DNA of 64,000 nt from NCBI GenBank assembly GCA_024291935.2, contig CM044309.1:2108001-2172000 (forward strand), given 5' to 3'. Of this stretch, positions 1-12,115 are shown one piece after another. Numbering within the stretch: the first letter of the stretch is position 1; the number at the start of each line of letters is the position of its first letter. The notes under the pieces were generated by a model that saw nothing but the letters and a program-made list of their open reading frames with translations, ran no database searches and was not told the origin of the DNA. Both the position numbers and the translations under genes were made by a program. Source of the DNA: Okapia johnstoni (Eukaryota > Chordata > Mammalia > Artiodactyla > Giraffidae).

Positions 1-132
1 TCTCTTAAAGAGTGATACAAGATAGAATAAGGTTGGTGCAAAAGTAACTGCGTTTTTGGACTGTGAATTTTAACTCATCATAACTAGACTTAAGGACATA
101 ACTAAACTCAAGGACATCATAATTAGACACCA

Positions 133-348
133 GGACTTCCCTGGTGGTTCAGATGGTAAAGCGTCTGCCTACAATCTGGGAGACCCAGGTTCAGTCCCTG
201 GGTCAGGAAGATCTCCTGGAGAAGGAAATGGCAGCCCACTCCAGTATTCTTGCCTGGAGAATCCCATGGACGGAGGAGCCTGGTGGGCTACAGTCCATGG
301 GGTTGCAAAGAGTCAGACACGACTGAGTGACTTCACTTCACTTTACTT
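133..348 (+). mobile_element. Bov-tA SINE inside the mariner
   Basis: A tRNA-derived head (cttccctggtggttcagatg with a B-box-like ggttcagtccct) is followed by the Bov-A body ending in gagtcagacacgactgagtg. It sits just outside the mariner transposase stop codon, so it inserted after the mariner. Open frames across it are SINE shadows. Confidence 0.93.
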
Positions 349-372
349 CAACTAGACTCAAACACATCTCTA

Positions 373-1435
373 TTAATCAAAATAGGAACAATTAAAATAA
401 ACACATTTTTGCCAATGAGAAATAAGTTTATTCCTGTGGCATAAAAATTCATGCTTCAGGATTCAGCGAAATCTTGGAAAGCATTTTCTGCATTCTACTG
501 GTTGCGGAAGTGTTTTCCCTGCAAAAAGTTTTCAAGATGCTTGAAGTGCTAGTCGGTGGTGAGAAGTCAGGTGAATATGGCAGGTGAGGCAAAGCTTTGT
601 AGCTCAATTCATTGACCTTTTGAAGCATTGGTTGTGGGACTTGCAGTCCGGCGTTGTTGTGGAGAATTGGACCCATTCTGCTGACCAATGCTGACAGCAG
701 ACGTAGTTTTCAGTGCATCTCATCAATTTGCTGAGCGTACTTCTTAGATGTAATGGTTTCACTGGGATTCAAAAAGCTGTAGCTTTACAAAAATACAATA
801 AAGAAGAAAGCAAAGGAAAAAAAAAATTAAAAAGCTGTAGTGGATCCGACCGGCAGCAGACGACCGAACAGTGACCACGAGCCTCTTTTTGGTGCAAGTT
901 TAAGTTTGGGAAGTGCTTTGGAACTTCTTCTCAGTCCAGCCTCTGAGCTGGTCATCACAGGTTGTTCTATAGAATCCAGTGTTCATCACACCTCACAACC
1001 TGATCGAGACATGGTTTGCTGTTGTTGTGTAGAATAAGAGAAGTCACTTCGAAACGACAATATTTCTGATTTGCAGTCAACTCATGAGGCACTAACTTAC
1101 TGAGCCTTTTCACCTTTCCAATTTGCTTCAGATGCTGAATGACCATAGAAAGGTTGACATTGAGTTTTTGGCAACTTCTCATGAAGTTGTTAGAGGATCA
1201 GCTTCGATGACTGCTGTCAGTTGGTTGTTGTCCGCTTCTGACGGTCGAACAGTGTGCTTTTCATCTTCAAGGCTCTTGTCTCCTTTGCAAAACTTCTTGA
1301 CCCATGTCTATACAATATGGGCATTAGCAGTTCCTGGGCCAAACGCTTTGCTGATGTTGTGAGTTGTCTTCACTGCTTTACCCATTTTGAACTTGAATAA
1401 GAAAATCACTAGAATTTGCTTTTGTCTAACATCAT
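373..1435 (-). pseudogene. Mariner transposase pseudogene (HTH + DD34D type)
   Basis: In life this enzyme binds the terminal repeats and cuts and pastes the element. Reading leftward, a double ATG lies at 1430-1435. The helix-turn-helix DNA-binding half covers about 1000-1400 (HLKQIGKVKRLSKLVPHEL is readable), followed by the catalytic half. The first catalytic Asp (motif CDEHW, codon 985-987) is kept. The second, normally in an HDN motif, reads HNN (codon 656-658, Asp to Asn). The third Asp codon (552-554) is out of frame after a one-base deletion and is followed directly by TAG. Further stops and frameshifts lie near 1180, 1400 and 880-960, and a 58-bp insertion splits the catalytic half. 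Without that insertion the length is about 335 codons, close to the family norm of about 340. It ends at TAA (373-375). The family is certain; the exact subfamily is not. Confidence 0.88.
783..828 (+). mobile_element. 46-bp retroposed mRNA 3' end with target duplication
   Basis: The 12-mer aaaaagctgtag occurs at 771-782 and again at 829-840, flanking 46 bp absent from the expected mariner coding sequence. The insert has a polyadenylation signal AATAAA (797-802) and, 15 bases on, a run of ten A (817-826). This is the structure of an extremely 5'-truncated, LINE-mobilised mRNA copy. The source transcript is too short to name. Confidence 0.75.
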
Positions 1436-1625
1436 TTTCACAGTCTAAAATAAATATAAAATAAACAGAAAATAACAAGCCATTAACAACAACAACAAAA
1501 AACCATACAGCAAGAAATACACATGAAAATTATATATAACGTAACTACATTTTTTAAAAAACGTATTCCAATACAAATGGCAAATTTCAACAATGCAAAA
1601 ACTGCAATTACGCTTGCACCACATA

Positions 1626-2825
1626 ATATATTTTTAAGTGTGTAATTTGATAAGAGATCATTTAAAAATCATAAATTCTGTACAGTAAAATTTAGGTTAT
1701 TCAATTTGTTTTAATATTAATAATTATTTGGCAAGAAATTGTTTTAATATGAGTTGTAGTAACAGCAGAAGAAAGTAAGAATAGTAAATCCTTAGAACAT
1801 AAAATTTAATCCAGCTTTTGAGATACTTTCTAGTCTACCAGAGTACATAAAATGAGTGATTCCGGGTTATAAAATCTAATTTTCTGTCTGATATATGATG
1901 TTTTTATTAACATCATCATTCCTCTAATTTATAATTCTTTTAAAAGTATCATAGGTCTAGTGAGTTTATGAAAAACTAAAACTTCACTGGTTACCATGCC
2001 CTTATTTGGTCAAACCAGAGAACTGATTTGATTCTTAGGTTATCATATGTTAGATGAGGTAGTAAAATATGGCATAAGCATGTATGGGGAGAGAGATATA
2101 AATGAGGCAAAGAAGGATCTGAAAACGATGTCAATTCAAGCTAGATACATAACTTGGTGAGAGAAGACATAGAAAAAGGAAAATCGATGTCTTGTAATCA
2201 CTGAAGGACTCTGTGTTATGGGAAGGAATAAATTGCTGTGTGTAGCTCTGAAATGACAAGTCAGGCTAAGGTTGTTAGAGGTAAATACAAAGAGCAATTC
2301 TCTAATAATTGATGCCACAGACTGACTCAGGGCTGAAGATGTGGTCTTGGGAAATACACTGCCTAGGTTTGAATCCATGCATCCTGATGTACTAGATCTG
2401 CACAGACAAGTATTTTTCATCTTTATGTACACAAAATAAACAATGGCAGCAAGTATCAAGTTGTCGAGTTAGCATTTGAATAAGTGACAGAATATACTAA
2501 AACTTTTATAAAAATATTTATAATGTGTAGAATTATTAAGTACTATTATTGTGACTGAACTGATGACTTTCCATTGTAATAAAGTCTGTGTCACTTTGAG
2601 AAGAAGTTAGCTGTGGTATGGAAGAAATTGCTACCAGAGTTAAGAGACGTGAGCTGTGTGACTTCAAAGATAATCAGACTTCAAGCACCTAGTATTTCTG
2701 GGTAAACGCTCTAAAAGAAAGTATTCCCTTTAGTTGATGGGAAAATATGCAAAGTCATGCGGGCTTACATTGATTATTATTGTCCTTTCAAGTTTGGCAT
2801 GTTTATGCTATAGCTCATATATATA
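1626..2825. other. AT-rich, no gene or repeat recognised
   Basis: Only short frames. The longest (minus strand, 2136-2459, 107 codons) has no familiar motif and starts in low-complexity AT-rich DNA, so I treat it as chance. Confidence 0.5.
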
Positions 2826-3354
2826 TTTTTTTTTAATGAATTTATTTAGTTTAGTTGGGGGCTAATTACTTTACAATATTGTAGTGGTTTTTGCCATACA
2901 TTGACATGAATCAGCCATGGGTCTACATGTGTTCCCCCTCCTGAACCCCCCTCCCACCTCCCTCCCCATCCCATCCCTCTGGGTCATCCCACTGCCCCAG
3001 CCCTGAGCATTTGTCTCATGCATCGAACATGGAATGGTGTTCTGTTTCACATACGATAATATACATGTTTCAATGCTATTCTCCCAGAACGTCCCACCCT
3101 CACCTTCTCCCTCAGAGTCCGTAAGACTGTTCTATGCATCTGTGTCTCTTATTCTGTCTCGCGTATAGGGTTACCATTACCATCTTCAAATTCCATATAT
3201 ATGCATTAGTATACTGTATTGGTGTTTTTCTTTCTGGCTTACTTCAGTCTGTATAATGGGCTCCAGTTTCATCCATCTCAATAGAACCGATTCAAATGTA
3301 TTTTTTTAATGGCTGAGTAATATTCCATTGTGTATATGTACCACAGCTTCCTTA
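2826..3354 (-). mobile_element. L1 LINE 3' end, 5'-truncated (ruminant type)
   Basis: A T-run at 2826-2834 is the poly-A tail read on the other strand. It is followed by the reverse complement of a ruminant L1 3' UTR: gctaattactttacaatatt, the C-rich block 2934-2975, then ggctgagtaatattccattg near the truncated 5' end. Only the last ~0.5 kb of the element is present, with no ORF2 coding part. Confidence 0.88.
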
Positions 3355-4757
3355 TTAAGGTATACATAATTCAAAAGTTTCCAGTTTAGTGAAATGAGTA
3401 GGATAAATATTAGTGGGATTTACTAAATTGTCCTTAACTACACTAAGTGTGATGGTCAAAATGCCATAATATTCTGACATAATATATTCTTACTACACTT
3501 GTAGAGTTATTATTAAATATTATAAGATAAATTGGGAGAGTCATAGCTTTGCAGTCACCTTCACTTTTAATCTTGAGTAGCATAATTTTTTTTTTCTTGT
3601 CCTCAGAATCCTGAAACAGCAAGCCGGTAGTACTTGCAGTGAGAATCTAGACATTTTACACTGAAGTCAGTGTGAAGCTCAATAACCTTGTTGAGAGTAA
3701 ACAACCAGAAATAAATTGTTACAAAACCAATTTCCCCAAAGAAAAGCTATCAGTTTACTCTGTAGCAAAGCAAACTCAAAATGACAATGAAAAGTTTTCT
3801 CCCCATTGTAAGCTAAGTTTGTTGTTTCTGTAAGTTTTTCATTCACTTATTGAAACTTTGCAAGCTAATACTTGGTCCCACTCAATTTTTTCCTACCAGA
3901 GAAAATGAAAATTCACTTTATTTTTGATTCCATTTATAAAATCCGCCATGCAAACATTTTAAAAATTGGAAATTGTATACAAAAAAAGAAAAAAAAAGAC
4001 TAGTACAAAAACGAAAACGTTAGTGAGTACCCTATGATTTTGAGATAAAATTTAAATGGAAAGTGTAATTCTTCAGATCCTAAGAATATTAATAGGCCAC
4101 CATTCTCAGTTCATTCAAACTGATGAAAAGAGTGGAAGCATTTCAAATTGGTAAATATTATTAGACATTTGAATATCTAAACAAAACAAAATAATGTCTG
4201 AATCTTGATTGTGTGATCTGCTTTTCCCCCCTCTTATTGGATTGATTGAGGTCTCAAATAGGCAATTATATTATTTCTTGCACAAGCTTTGGAAAAACAA
4301 TCCCACACAAACACTGAGAAACAACTTAAAATGCAAGTCTGTCCAGGCTTTTCTTACTAGGGAACAAAATTATTGATTCTTGTCCAGTGTTCTTACCTTT
4401 GCTGAACATCAGTTGTTCCCATGCAGTATTAATGTGATCTATTGCAGAGCTTTTATTTCCACTTTAATAAATCTTTCCAATGGGAATATGTATATTTTAG
4501 GAGGTCAAGCAATAATATTCTGCAAGTGACAGTGTGAAAATATTTTCTGATAAAAATAGTTAAGTCAGAAAAGCTATAATTGTTTAGATAATCAGCTTTG
4601 ACAATAAAAAAGATCAACATTAATTATTGCCTAGACTTGTAGGCAATAAATGTGACACTTCCATTAATGTTAATGGGGATTTTATGTTTTAATTTTCACT
4701 GCTTTGAAAATATATTATTATGTAATGGCCATGTTTCATTTTATTATGATCACTAGG
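3355..4757. other. AT-rich, nothing recognised
   Basis: No frame longer than background and no repeat I can name. Confidence 0.5.
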
Positions 4758-4782
4758 TTTTTTTTTTTTTTTTTTTTTTTTT
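4758..4782. repeat. Poly-T run (25 T)
   Basis: An uninterrupted T25. It may be the tail of a minus-strand retroposed sequence starting at 4783, but I see no polyadenylation signal next to it and no convincing target duplication. Confidence 0.9.
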
Positions 4783-5121
4783 ACCTTCAATATCATGAAT
4801 CAAAAATATGTAGACCTGGGTAATATAATACAACCAAGGAAATTAAGAAACTTATTTTCTATCATAACACTAGAAAATAAAGAAGAAAGACAAAGTTCTA
4901 GTAAAATAATCCATGCTTTTACAGATGTGTGCACACTCAGAGTATAGAGTAGGTAAATCGGTTTAAATTTTATTGTTGATACCAATAGTAAATTAGTACA
5001 GTTAAAAAGTCAGTTCAGATCATACATTCATAACCTTTTTATTCCTTTAAGGCAAAAAATACATACATATGTCCCATATACCATATATGCCTATTTGTCT
5101 CTCTCTATATGTATGTATATA
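4783..5121. other. AT-rich spacer, nothing recognised
   Basis: Ends in short TATG/TATC-rich DNA just before a SINE. No gene signal. Confidence 0.5.
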
Positions 5122-5336
5122 TCTTCCCAGGTGGCTCAGTGATAAAGAACCCCCCTGCCAATGCAGAAGATGCTGGGGACCTGGGTTTGATCCCTGGGTC
5201 AGAAAGACCCCCGGAGGAGGAAATGGCAGCCCATTCCGGTGTTCTTGCCGGGAGAATCCCGCGGACAGAGGAGCCTGGTGGGCCACAGTCCACGGGGTAG
5301 GAAACGTCTGGACACAAGTGAGTGACAAAGCACTCA
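5122..5336 (+). mobile_element. Bov-tA SINE
   Basis: The head tcttcccaggtggctcagtg and the box gggtttgatccctggg are followed by a Bov-A body with gagaatcccgcggacagagg and a decayed tail. Frames of 60-130 codons on both strands here are SINE shadows. Confidence 0.92.
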
Positions 5337-5674
5337 CACGTATTCATAAAACCCCTAATTTAGCTGATTTTTCAGATGGAATCATAAATCACTGCACTGT
5401 TTCTGCAGCATCTACTCCCGGCCTTTTATTGATGATATTCTCTCTTTTGAATTTCACAGGACACTAGCAGCATGGTTTCTTTTACGTGCAGCTAGAAAGG
5501 CCTTGTTTCAACTGCTGCTGAGATGGTTGATGGAGGTATGTTTTATTTTAGAAGAAAATAATTTATCAGAAATAACATGCCGTGCTATGAACTCTGTAAG
5601 GGCAGGTACATCATGTTATTCCCAGTTTGTCTCTCAGTTTTCTTACATTTATTTTCTCGTTTTAATAACACAAT
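5337..5674. other. Unique spacer
   Basis: No gene or repeat recognised. A short frame at 5503-5685 looks like chance. Confidence 0.45.
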
Positions 5675-5862
5675 CTGAGCTGTAATTTCCGTGGAAGCAG
5701 GGAGTATATCTTTCTCAGGCTTTCTGGTATATTTACCCCATGGGTGTCAAGCTTTTATTCGTTTATTCATTCAGCAAATATTTGAGTGCCCAGGACAGCC
5801 AGGTACATGGTTTAAAGGATGAACAAGACACATACGGTCTCTTTCCCATGATATTCTGGAAG
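5675..5862 (-). mobile_element. L2 LINE fragment (ancient)
   Basis: Diverged antisense L2 3' end: ggaagcagggagtatatctt, then tattcattcagcaaatattt and gatgaacaagacacatacgg. All three motifs are in the order known from L2. Confidence 0.6.
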
Positions 5863-5994
5863 GTAAAAAAGTCTTTTTTTTTTTTTTAATGAACCGATAT
5901 GTTTTATCTTTGTGCAATCCAATACCAGATGAGGGTGACATCATGATATTGTTGCCATATCCACAAAGAATCTATATTAAGGATTAGACAGTAG

Positions 5995-6680
5995 GTTTCT
6001 TTGAGCCAAACTGAGGGCTATAGCTCATGATACACAGATTCAAGAAGCACTTGAATAATGTTCCCCCAGACTACAAGTGAAGGAGGCCTATCTAGGCAGA
6101 AACTATGAAGTTGCATAAGTTATTTGTCAAGAATTAGGCTTGGGGCTGGCAAGAAGTAAGGGTGCTTATGAAGAAGGAAGGGTTGGCTATGCTCTTAATT
6201 GGTTGTATATTTATAAGAGGGGAGCTTGAGACCGTAAGGTTGCAGCTGCCAGCTACTATCAGATTGTGAGAATGACTGGTGTTGTCCTTGAGTCTGATAC
6301 AGTCCAGAAAATTCAAGTTCTCAGGAGGCAGGAGCATGTCTGAAACCACATCCACAGTGGTTGCCTGGCTCCACAATTTTACATCTCATAACAAAGAAGA
6401 AGCATCAGTATGACAGGTATATTTCTTCAAGGTTTCAAAAGAGACAGATTTGTCCATACAAGCTGGTCAGGATGAGCTTAGTATCTGGAAGGGAACATCA
6501 TATTTGAAGGAGTACCAGCCCTGGTGTCATGGGAAGAGAAGGCATTTATCTTTGTCTTCAAAGTGGAGATTCTAAACAATCTGGTAAATGCGGTTTTTAA
6601 TGGTTAGAGCAGATGTGCAGTGTATATGTGAAAGGCCACAAGACCGTCTGTTATAGCTGGCATAAAGCTCAAGTCAAATC
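5995..6680. mobile_element. Probable ancient LTR-type repeat
   Basis: Higher complexity than its surroundings, with phrases such as gccaaactgagggctatagc and taccagccctggtgtcatgg that I recall as an old mammalian LTR-like repeat. I cannot name the family or fix the ends or strand. Frames in it are short. Confidence 0.4.
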
Positions 6681-6734
6681 ATGTATAAATCAAAATGACA
6701 ACTCCACTCCTTAATATGTGAAAATTCTTTCCAC

Positions 6735-6845
6735 CAGTACACGTGCCATGGATGAGGAAACTGAAGCAAAGGCAAGTCCCACACCTCCCCCAAGGTCACA
6801 AGTAAGACGGATGTGAATCACTGGAGTCCAGGCATTAAAGACACC
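6735..6845 (-). mobile_element. MIR SINE fragment
   Basis: The antisense MIR core gatgaggaaactgaagcaaa is followed by ccaaggtcacaagtaagacg, the usual order for MIR on the minus strand. Confidence 0.65.
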
Positions 6846-9800
6846 TTATGTGATGCATTTTTGATAGTTAAATTGATTATCCCCTTGGCATTACTTTATT
6901 TGAGGGCTGTTTATGAATTTAAATGAAAGGTTTACTGGTACCTAATGTAAATTTATGAAGCAATAATCCTGAAAGCTTCAGAAGGATGACAGCTTTCCTG
7001 GACATCAAGGGCGGTGACAAAAGGGAGGAGAACAGAACAGCACTCTGCAATTTCTAGTCGTGATGTGGCCTCACCACGCTTTGCCTGTATTTGGGACATG
7101 AGTGTTGGGTCAGCTCTATGGAAGTGTATCTCTAGCTGCATGAAATGGTTTTATATACATATATATTTATATAACTTACAATCACACATCTTCAGTCACA
7201 TCTGGAAAAGAGGTGTTCTACATTAGAGGATTTTTGGATAGCTGAAATTCACCTAGCTAATAATTAACACTTTAATTTATGGAAATCTTCAATGTGTTTC
7301 TTGCTATTTTGCTTTTCTGTGATTTCTTAAAAACTACTGGAAGTAACCTAAGTTTGCTTTGCTTTGTTAGTGTTGTGATTTTTGGGGGCATATTTTCAAT
7401 ATTAGGATATTTTTTTCCCAACTGTCTTCTCTAGCAACACTTCTATCTTTATATTTTTCTCCTTTTCCTTTGATATTGACCTCAAAATAAAGGATAGATT
7501 CATTTGATAAATTGTACCGTTGCAAAAAAGAATTGGATAAGGAAAGTTCTGACCTAAAATCTATAAAACTTCTCTGTGGAGAAATGGAAGAACAGCCATA
7601 CATATCCTTCCTTAAGTACTGGAATAGGAAATTGAGTTCTTTATTAGAATCTTATTAAAAACTAGTTTACAAGAGAAGTAACCGAAGTTTATTGATTCTT
7701 TGGATATATTTATGTATATACAGGTAGTAGGGTGCTATACATAACAATTTGCTTATTTGCTTCTCAAAACTTTAAAACAAAAGTTGAAAAAAAGAAACAC
7801 TTGACAATTATAAGATTGTAAATCAATATTACTATTGTATAGAAGGTACATAAAAAGTCTCTTACTTATTATCTTTGTCTCTCACAAAGCACTCATTGCC
7901 ATGGAAGTAATCTTCAATTTCTGCCTTTATAGTCATTATGTCACTGAATGCAAGTATACCTTTAGATTGTGAGAAACATCATACTGATTCCTTGTTTATG
8001 TTTTATAAGATAAGCAGGTCTCATGAAATACAAAACTGAATAATTTTAAGCATAATGGGAGTAATCTCAGCTCTATAGCTTGTTCAAATACCTACTTCCC
8101 ATATGAGGAAGCCAAATTTACAGGAGATGATATATATGTGTGTGTGTGGTATGAAGTACAGTGGTGAGTTTAAATAAGTTTCAGCTTTAGGTGCGGTAAG
8201 AATGCATTCACTGCCGCTCCTAGGCTTCCCATCACATGTGCACATTTACTGTTTTAGTTTTAGTTTTTAAAAAAGTAAAAAAAAAATTGAACTTTATAAA
8301 ACTTTTAATTTTTATCTTCATACATTTATATTCTTCAAGTTCCATCACTTCAAAGTTGTTATGAAACAAATTTATTTTTATAGATTTAACAGAAACACTG
8401 TAACACCATAATTTCAGAATTCATCATGCTAGTTGTTCATAAAATAACAGAATTTTCTGGACCTATTTGGTTCTAAGAAAGTTATTTAACCAAGTATGAC
8501 AATATGGGAATTAAATAAAATTCCTTCTTGACTTAATGCTATTACAATATCAAAGCATAATACTTCATAGCCTTTACCTTCCTTTAATTATGTCCAACTA
8601 TAAGTTTTATTGACCATAAAACTAGGCAGCTCTTCCTAAAAGCTTGCCATATAAACTCGTAGAACAATTCTTTCATCTCATTGTTTAAATAGTCCACAGG
8701 ATTTTACTTCTTCTCAGAAATATTTCTAGAAGAGGAGAAGTGAAGATTATTTCCTCTTAGTATCCACTTGATATATATACACGCTAATGTATTTACCTAT
8801 AATTTAAAAAAAGCTTTTTCATTTACTCGTGCTTAACATTTCTTAATATCACAATGTGTTTCAATACCATCAATTATGCATATTAAGCTTTCAAAGCACA
8901 ATTAAAATTTTTATTTTACTCCAGTGTAAATATATCATAGATAATCAGTTATAGACACATAATCATATATGTGCAATTATAATAATTATTTCATTACATC
9001 ATATCTTATTGTAAACATACCGCCAGTTTGAAAATACAAAAGATTTTTGTTCATCTGGATTCAAATCATCACACATTTTCAGTAAGTCCCTTCACATCAT
9101 GAATTGAAAGTAGACATTCATTTTCATACATTAAAAACTCTATTTGATGTTAATTCAGATCTGCTTATAGTGGGTTTTAATTTAGAAATAGTTATTATTT
9201 ACATCATCTTTACTTTGCAGGTTTTCTTACGCCAGGTGGTGGTACTATCAGACCTTTTCAAAAAGAATATACAGAAGATCAGCTGGAATTTTAGATGTTG
9301 CACAAAGGAAAGGTGTGTTAACTGAATATTTTTTCCTTCTCTTGTTTCATAAACTTACTCAGTTTGTTTCCACAGTAGAATAGATGAAACATCAAAAAAT
9401 GAAATGGAAATCAGTCAATCTAGGAAATTTTGTTAATTCTAAATAATGCAAGATTGGTCAAAGAGAAGATTGAAATTTCATTATCATAAAATTCAGGGAT
9501 TGTCTGTGGGTATCATACAGCCAATGCAACTCTTGCAACCTGTTGGCATAGGTTATTACGGTTTCAATATACAGTAAGATTTTCCACATGGTAAACTACA
9601 GCTCAGATCCCGATGAAGTGAGAAGTATAGCAGCGCTCCGTTTCCCCAAATGCCGAAATAAACTGCTCTGCAGTCGAAGGTAAAGAATAAATTAAGCTGC
9701 CCCAACTTGCACACTGCCCTGGTCCCCATTTCTACCATTGACCATCAGATATCACACATGATATAAGGTGATTATATGTGTAAGATAATTATAAGATAAC

Positions 9801-10300
9801 CGCAAATGATCTGTGAGAGCACAGTCACATGCCAGCTATGAACTGGGGTGGCTCTCTTCCAAATTTCACTCAATTTCTTTCTGATCCCGATTCCCGACTA
9901 CCTTAACTTATTACTCTCTATATACATTAAAAAAAAAAGAATTGGTCACAGCCATCATTTAAAAACCAAGGTGTTACATACATTTAAATTGCTGTAATAC
10001 TCCAAACAGGGATTTTTCACTTAGATGATTTTAAAGGAAATCTTGCAACGTGAATATCATATAAACATAAGGGGAAGTAGTATATTTTTTGATCTAATGT
10101 TTTAAAGACTGAGTAAACAAAAGTGGAAAACTTTCAAAATATTCCTACCACTTCCACATGTTAATATTTCACATTCCTCCCTGGAAATAAACATCAGTTT
10201 TATACACTTACTTTCCTAATTACACACCTTATTTCCAAGTAACATGGTCATCCGTAAGTCACATTGTTTTTCCTTTCACTTACATGTAGTATGACTTAGT
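6846..10300. other. AT-rich, mostly unique DNA
   Basis: No gene, SINE or LINE recognised over about 3.4 kb. It contains a short TA/TG run near 8129-8148. The segment 9221-9312 has an acceptor-like cttactttgcag-type border and a gtgtgt donor-like border, but stops occur in two frames, so I do not call an exon. Confidence 0.45.
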
Positions 10301-10512
10301 GAAGTGGAAGTGTTAGTTGCTCAGTCGTATCTGACTCTTTGCAGCCCCGTGGTCTGTAGCCCATCAGGATCCTCCGGCCATGTAACTCTCCAGGCAAGAA
10401 TGCTGGAGTGGGTAGCCTTCCCGTATCCAGGGGATCTTCTCAACCCAAGGATAGAACTCAAATCTCCTGCACTGCAGGTAGATTCTTCACCGTCTGAGTC
10501 ACCAGGAAAGCC
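10301..10512 (-). mobile_element. Bov-tA SINE
   Basis: Antisense copy: a gaagtgg-type tail, gttgctcagtcgtatctgac, then the reversed tRNA-derived head ending gagtcaccaggaaagcc. Confidence 0.92.
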
Positions 10513-11125
10513 TATCCCCCAGAGAATTTATATTTTATATGAACAGTCGTCAGACTCAGATCGTCTTTGGTTCCACACAGAACAGGTACCATGAAGGGCT
10601 TACTTTTCCTTGATCATATGACCTAAGTGAAGAGCTTCTGCTTTGGTTGCTAAGCACCAGCAGGAGACTATCTTTTTGTGATAGAGAAAAAGTTCTGCAT
10701 TGAATTGAGGACTATATAATGAAAGTTTCTCACACTCAACAAGCATTAAATAAGGGACAAGTGTCTCTTTAATATTCTTATTTAATTATCAACATGATAT
10801 GTTCTTCTGGAACCAGATAATAATGGTGAATAATAAACGATAAATAATCATGTAAGAAAACCCCTGGTTAGCTCGAAACCTAAAGCATATTATCGCATTT
10901 GCACTGTTGTTCTTTTAGGTAAATATGCAAAGCGCTATTAATAGAGGGGATATAAGAAAAAAATGCTGCCAAAGGAGGCTGTCTCAGAAAATGCAATCCT
11001 GTGAGTATCTTAGAACACTTAGAAAACTTATATTGGAAGAGAAGTTAAAGCGGAAGAGACCAGTTACAAACAAAAAACGACTCAAATACCCAGAAGGCCT
11101 GACAGTCTCATGTAGTACACAATGT
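10513..11125. other. Unique spacer
   Basis: The frame opening at 10925 runs about 200 bases in unique DNA and then into the BovB copy. I see no sign that it is a gene. Confidence 0.45.
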
Positions 11126-11632
11126 CTCAATTCCGTCGCTCAGTTGTGTCTGATTCTTTGCAACCCCTGGACTGCAGCACGCCAGGCCTCCCTGTCCATC
11201 ACCAACTCCTGGAGTTTGCTCAAACTCATGTCCATCAAGTTGGTGATGCCTTCCAACCATCTCATCCTCTGTCGTCCCCTTCTCCTCCTGCCTTCAATCT
11301 TTCCCAGCATCAGGGTCTTTTCCAATGAGTCAGCTCTTCGCATCTGGTGGCCAAAGTATTGGAGTTTCAGCTTCAACATCAGCCCTTCCAATGAACACCC
11401 AGGACTGATCTCCTTTAGGATGGACTGGTTGGATCTCCTTGCAGTCCAAGGGACTCTCAAGAGTCTTCTCCAACACCACAGTTCAAAAGCATCAATTCTT
11501 TGGTGCTCAGCTTTGTAGTCCAACTCTCACAGCCATACATGACCACCGGGAAAACCATAGCCTTGACTAGATGAATCTTTGACTAGAGGACCTTTGTCAG
11601 CAAAGTAATGGCTCTACTTTTTAATGTGCTTA
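11126..11632 (-). mobile_element. BovB LINE 3' end, truncated
   Basis: Antisense BovB with gtcgctcagttgtgtctgat at its 3' end, the block ctcctgccttcaatctttcc, and the ORF2 C-terminal part read as [19 protein letters not shown] on the minus strand (127-codon remnant at 11140-11523). About 0.5 kb of an element of roughly 3 kb; the reverse-transcriptase part is missing. Confidence 0.92.
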
Positions 11633-11744
11633 GAAACAATGCCTAAGTTAGTGTAATGTATTTGCAGCTTTGCCTGTGATATTGGGCAAATAAACATTTT
11701 CCCTCATCCCCTGAACTTTCATGCTCATTCTCTCCTCTTCTGGG

Positions 11745-12115
11745 CTCAGTTGATCCCCCTCAAATTCCTGTGTTGAAATCCTAACTCTTAGTACCTCAGA
11801 ATGTGGCTACATGGAAAAGGAGTCTTTAAAGAGGCAATTAATGTTAAATTAACTCCTTAGAGCAGGTCTTAATCCAGTAACTGTTGTCCTCATAAAAAGG
11901 AGATATCAGGGGACAGACACACCGAGGGATGGTCGCATAAAGCCATCAGAAGAAGACGACCACCTAGAAACCAAGGAGAAGAGCTAGGTCCTTAAAAACA
12001 ATGCTGTTCCCACCGTGATGGTGGACCTCTAGCCTCCAGAACTATGGGGAAATAAATTTGTTTAATCCGCACAAACTGTGGAGATGTGTAATGGCAGCCC
12101 TAACAGACTGATACA
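11745..12115 (+). mobile_element. MaLR LTR (MLT1/MST type), ancient
   Basis: It holds caaattcctgtgttgaaatc near the start, ctctagcctccagaactatg and ggaaataaatttg (polyadenylation signal), and ends ccctaacagactgataca. The order matches MLT1/MST LTRs in the plus sense. Confidence 0.8.

Larger units (their letters stand above)
31..1625 (-). mobile_element. Mariner (Tc1/mariner) DNA transposon, nearly full length, inactive
   Basis: The left end (31-58) begins ggttggtgcaaaagtaactg and the right end (about 1597-1623) is its imperfect inverted complement, as expected for the terminal repeats of an Hsmar1-type mariner. A TA dinucleotide at 28-29 fits the TA target of this family. The element encodes a decayed transposase on the minus strand (373-1435). 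It carries a later Bov-tA SINE between the transposase stop and the left terminal repeat (133-348) and a tiny poly-A insertion (783-840). The right terminal repeat is eroded at its outer end, so that boundary is good to a few bases. Confidence 0.9.

Noticed and set aside
133..230. tRNA-like box sequences in the SINE heads
   Set aside because: Derived from a tRNA but part of repeated SINEs without a tRNA fold or discriminator; not tRNA genes.
5069..5467. 132-codon plus-strand frame and overlapping minus-strand frames
   Set aside because: They read through a Bov-tA SINE on both strands; the peptides recur at every SINE in the window.
9221..9312. 92-bp exon-like block with AG and GTGTGT borders
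   Set aside because: Weak donor and stops in two of three frames; too little to call.
10925..11518. 197-codon plus-strand frame, the longest in the window
   Set aside because: Most of it is the antisense of a BovB 3' end, which is open on both strands because of its composition; the unique first part has no motif.
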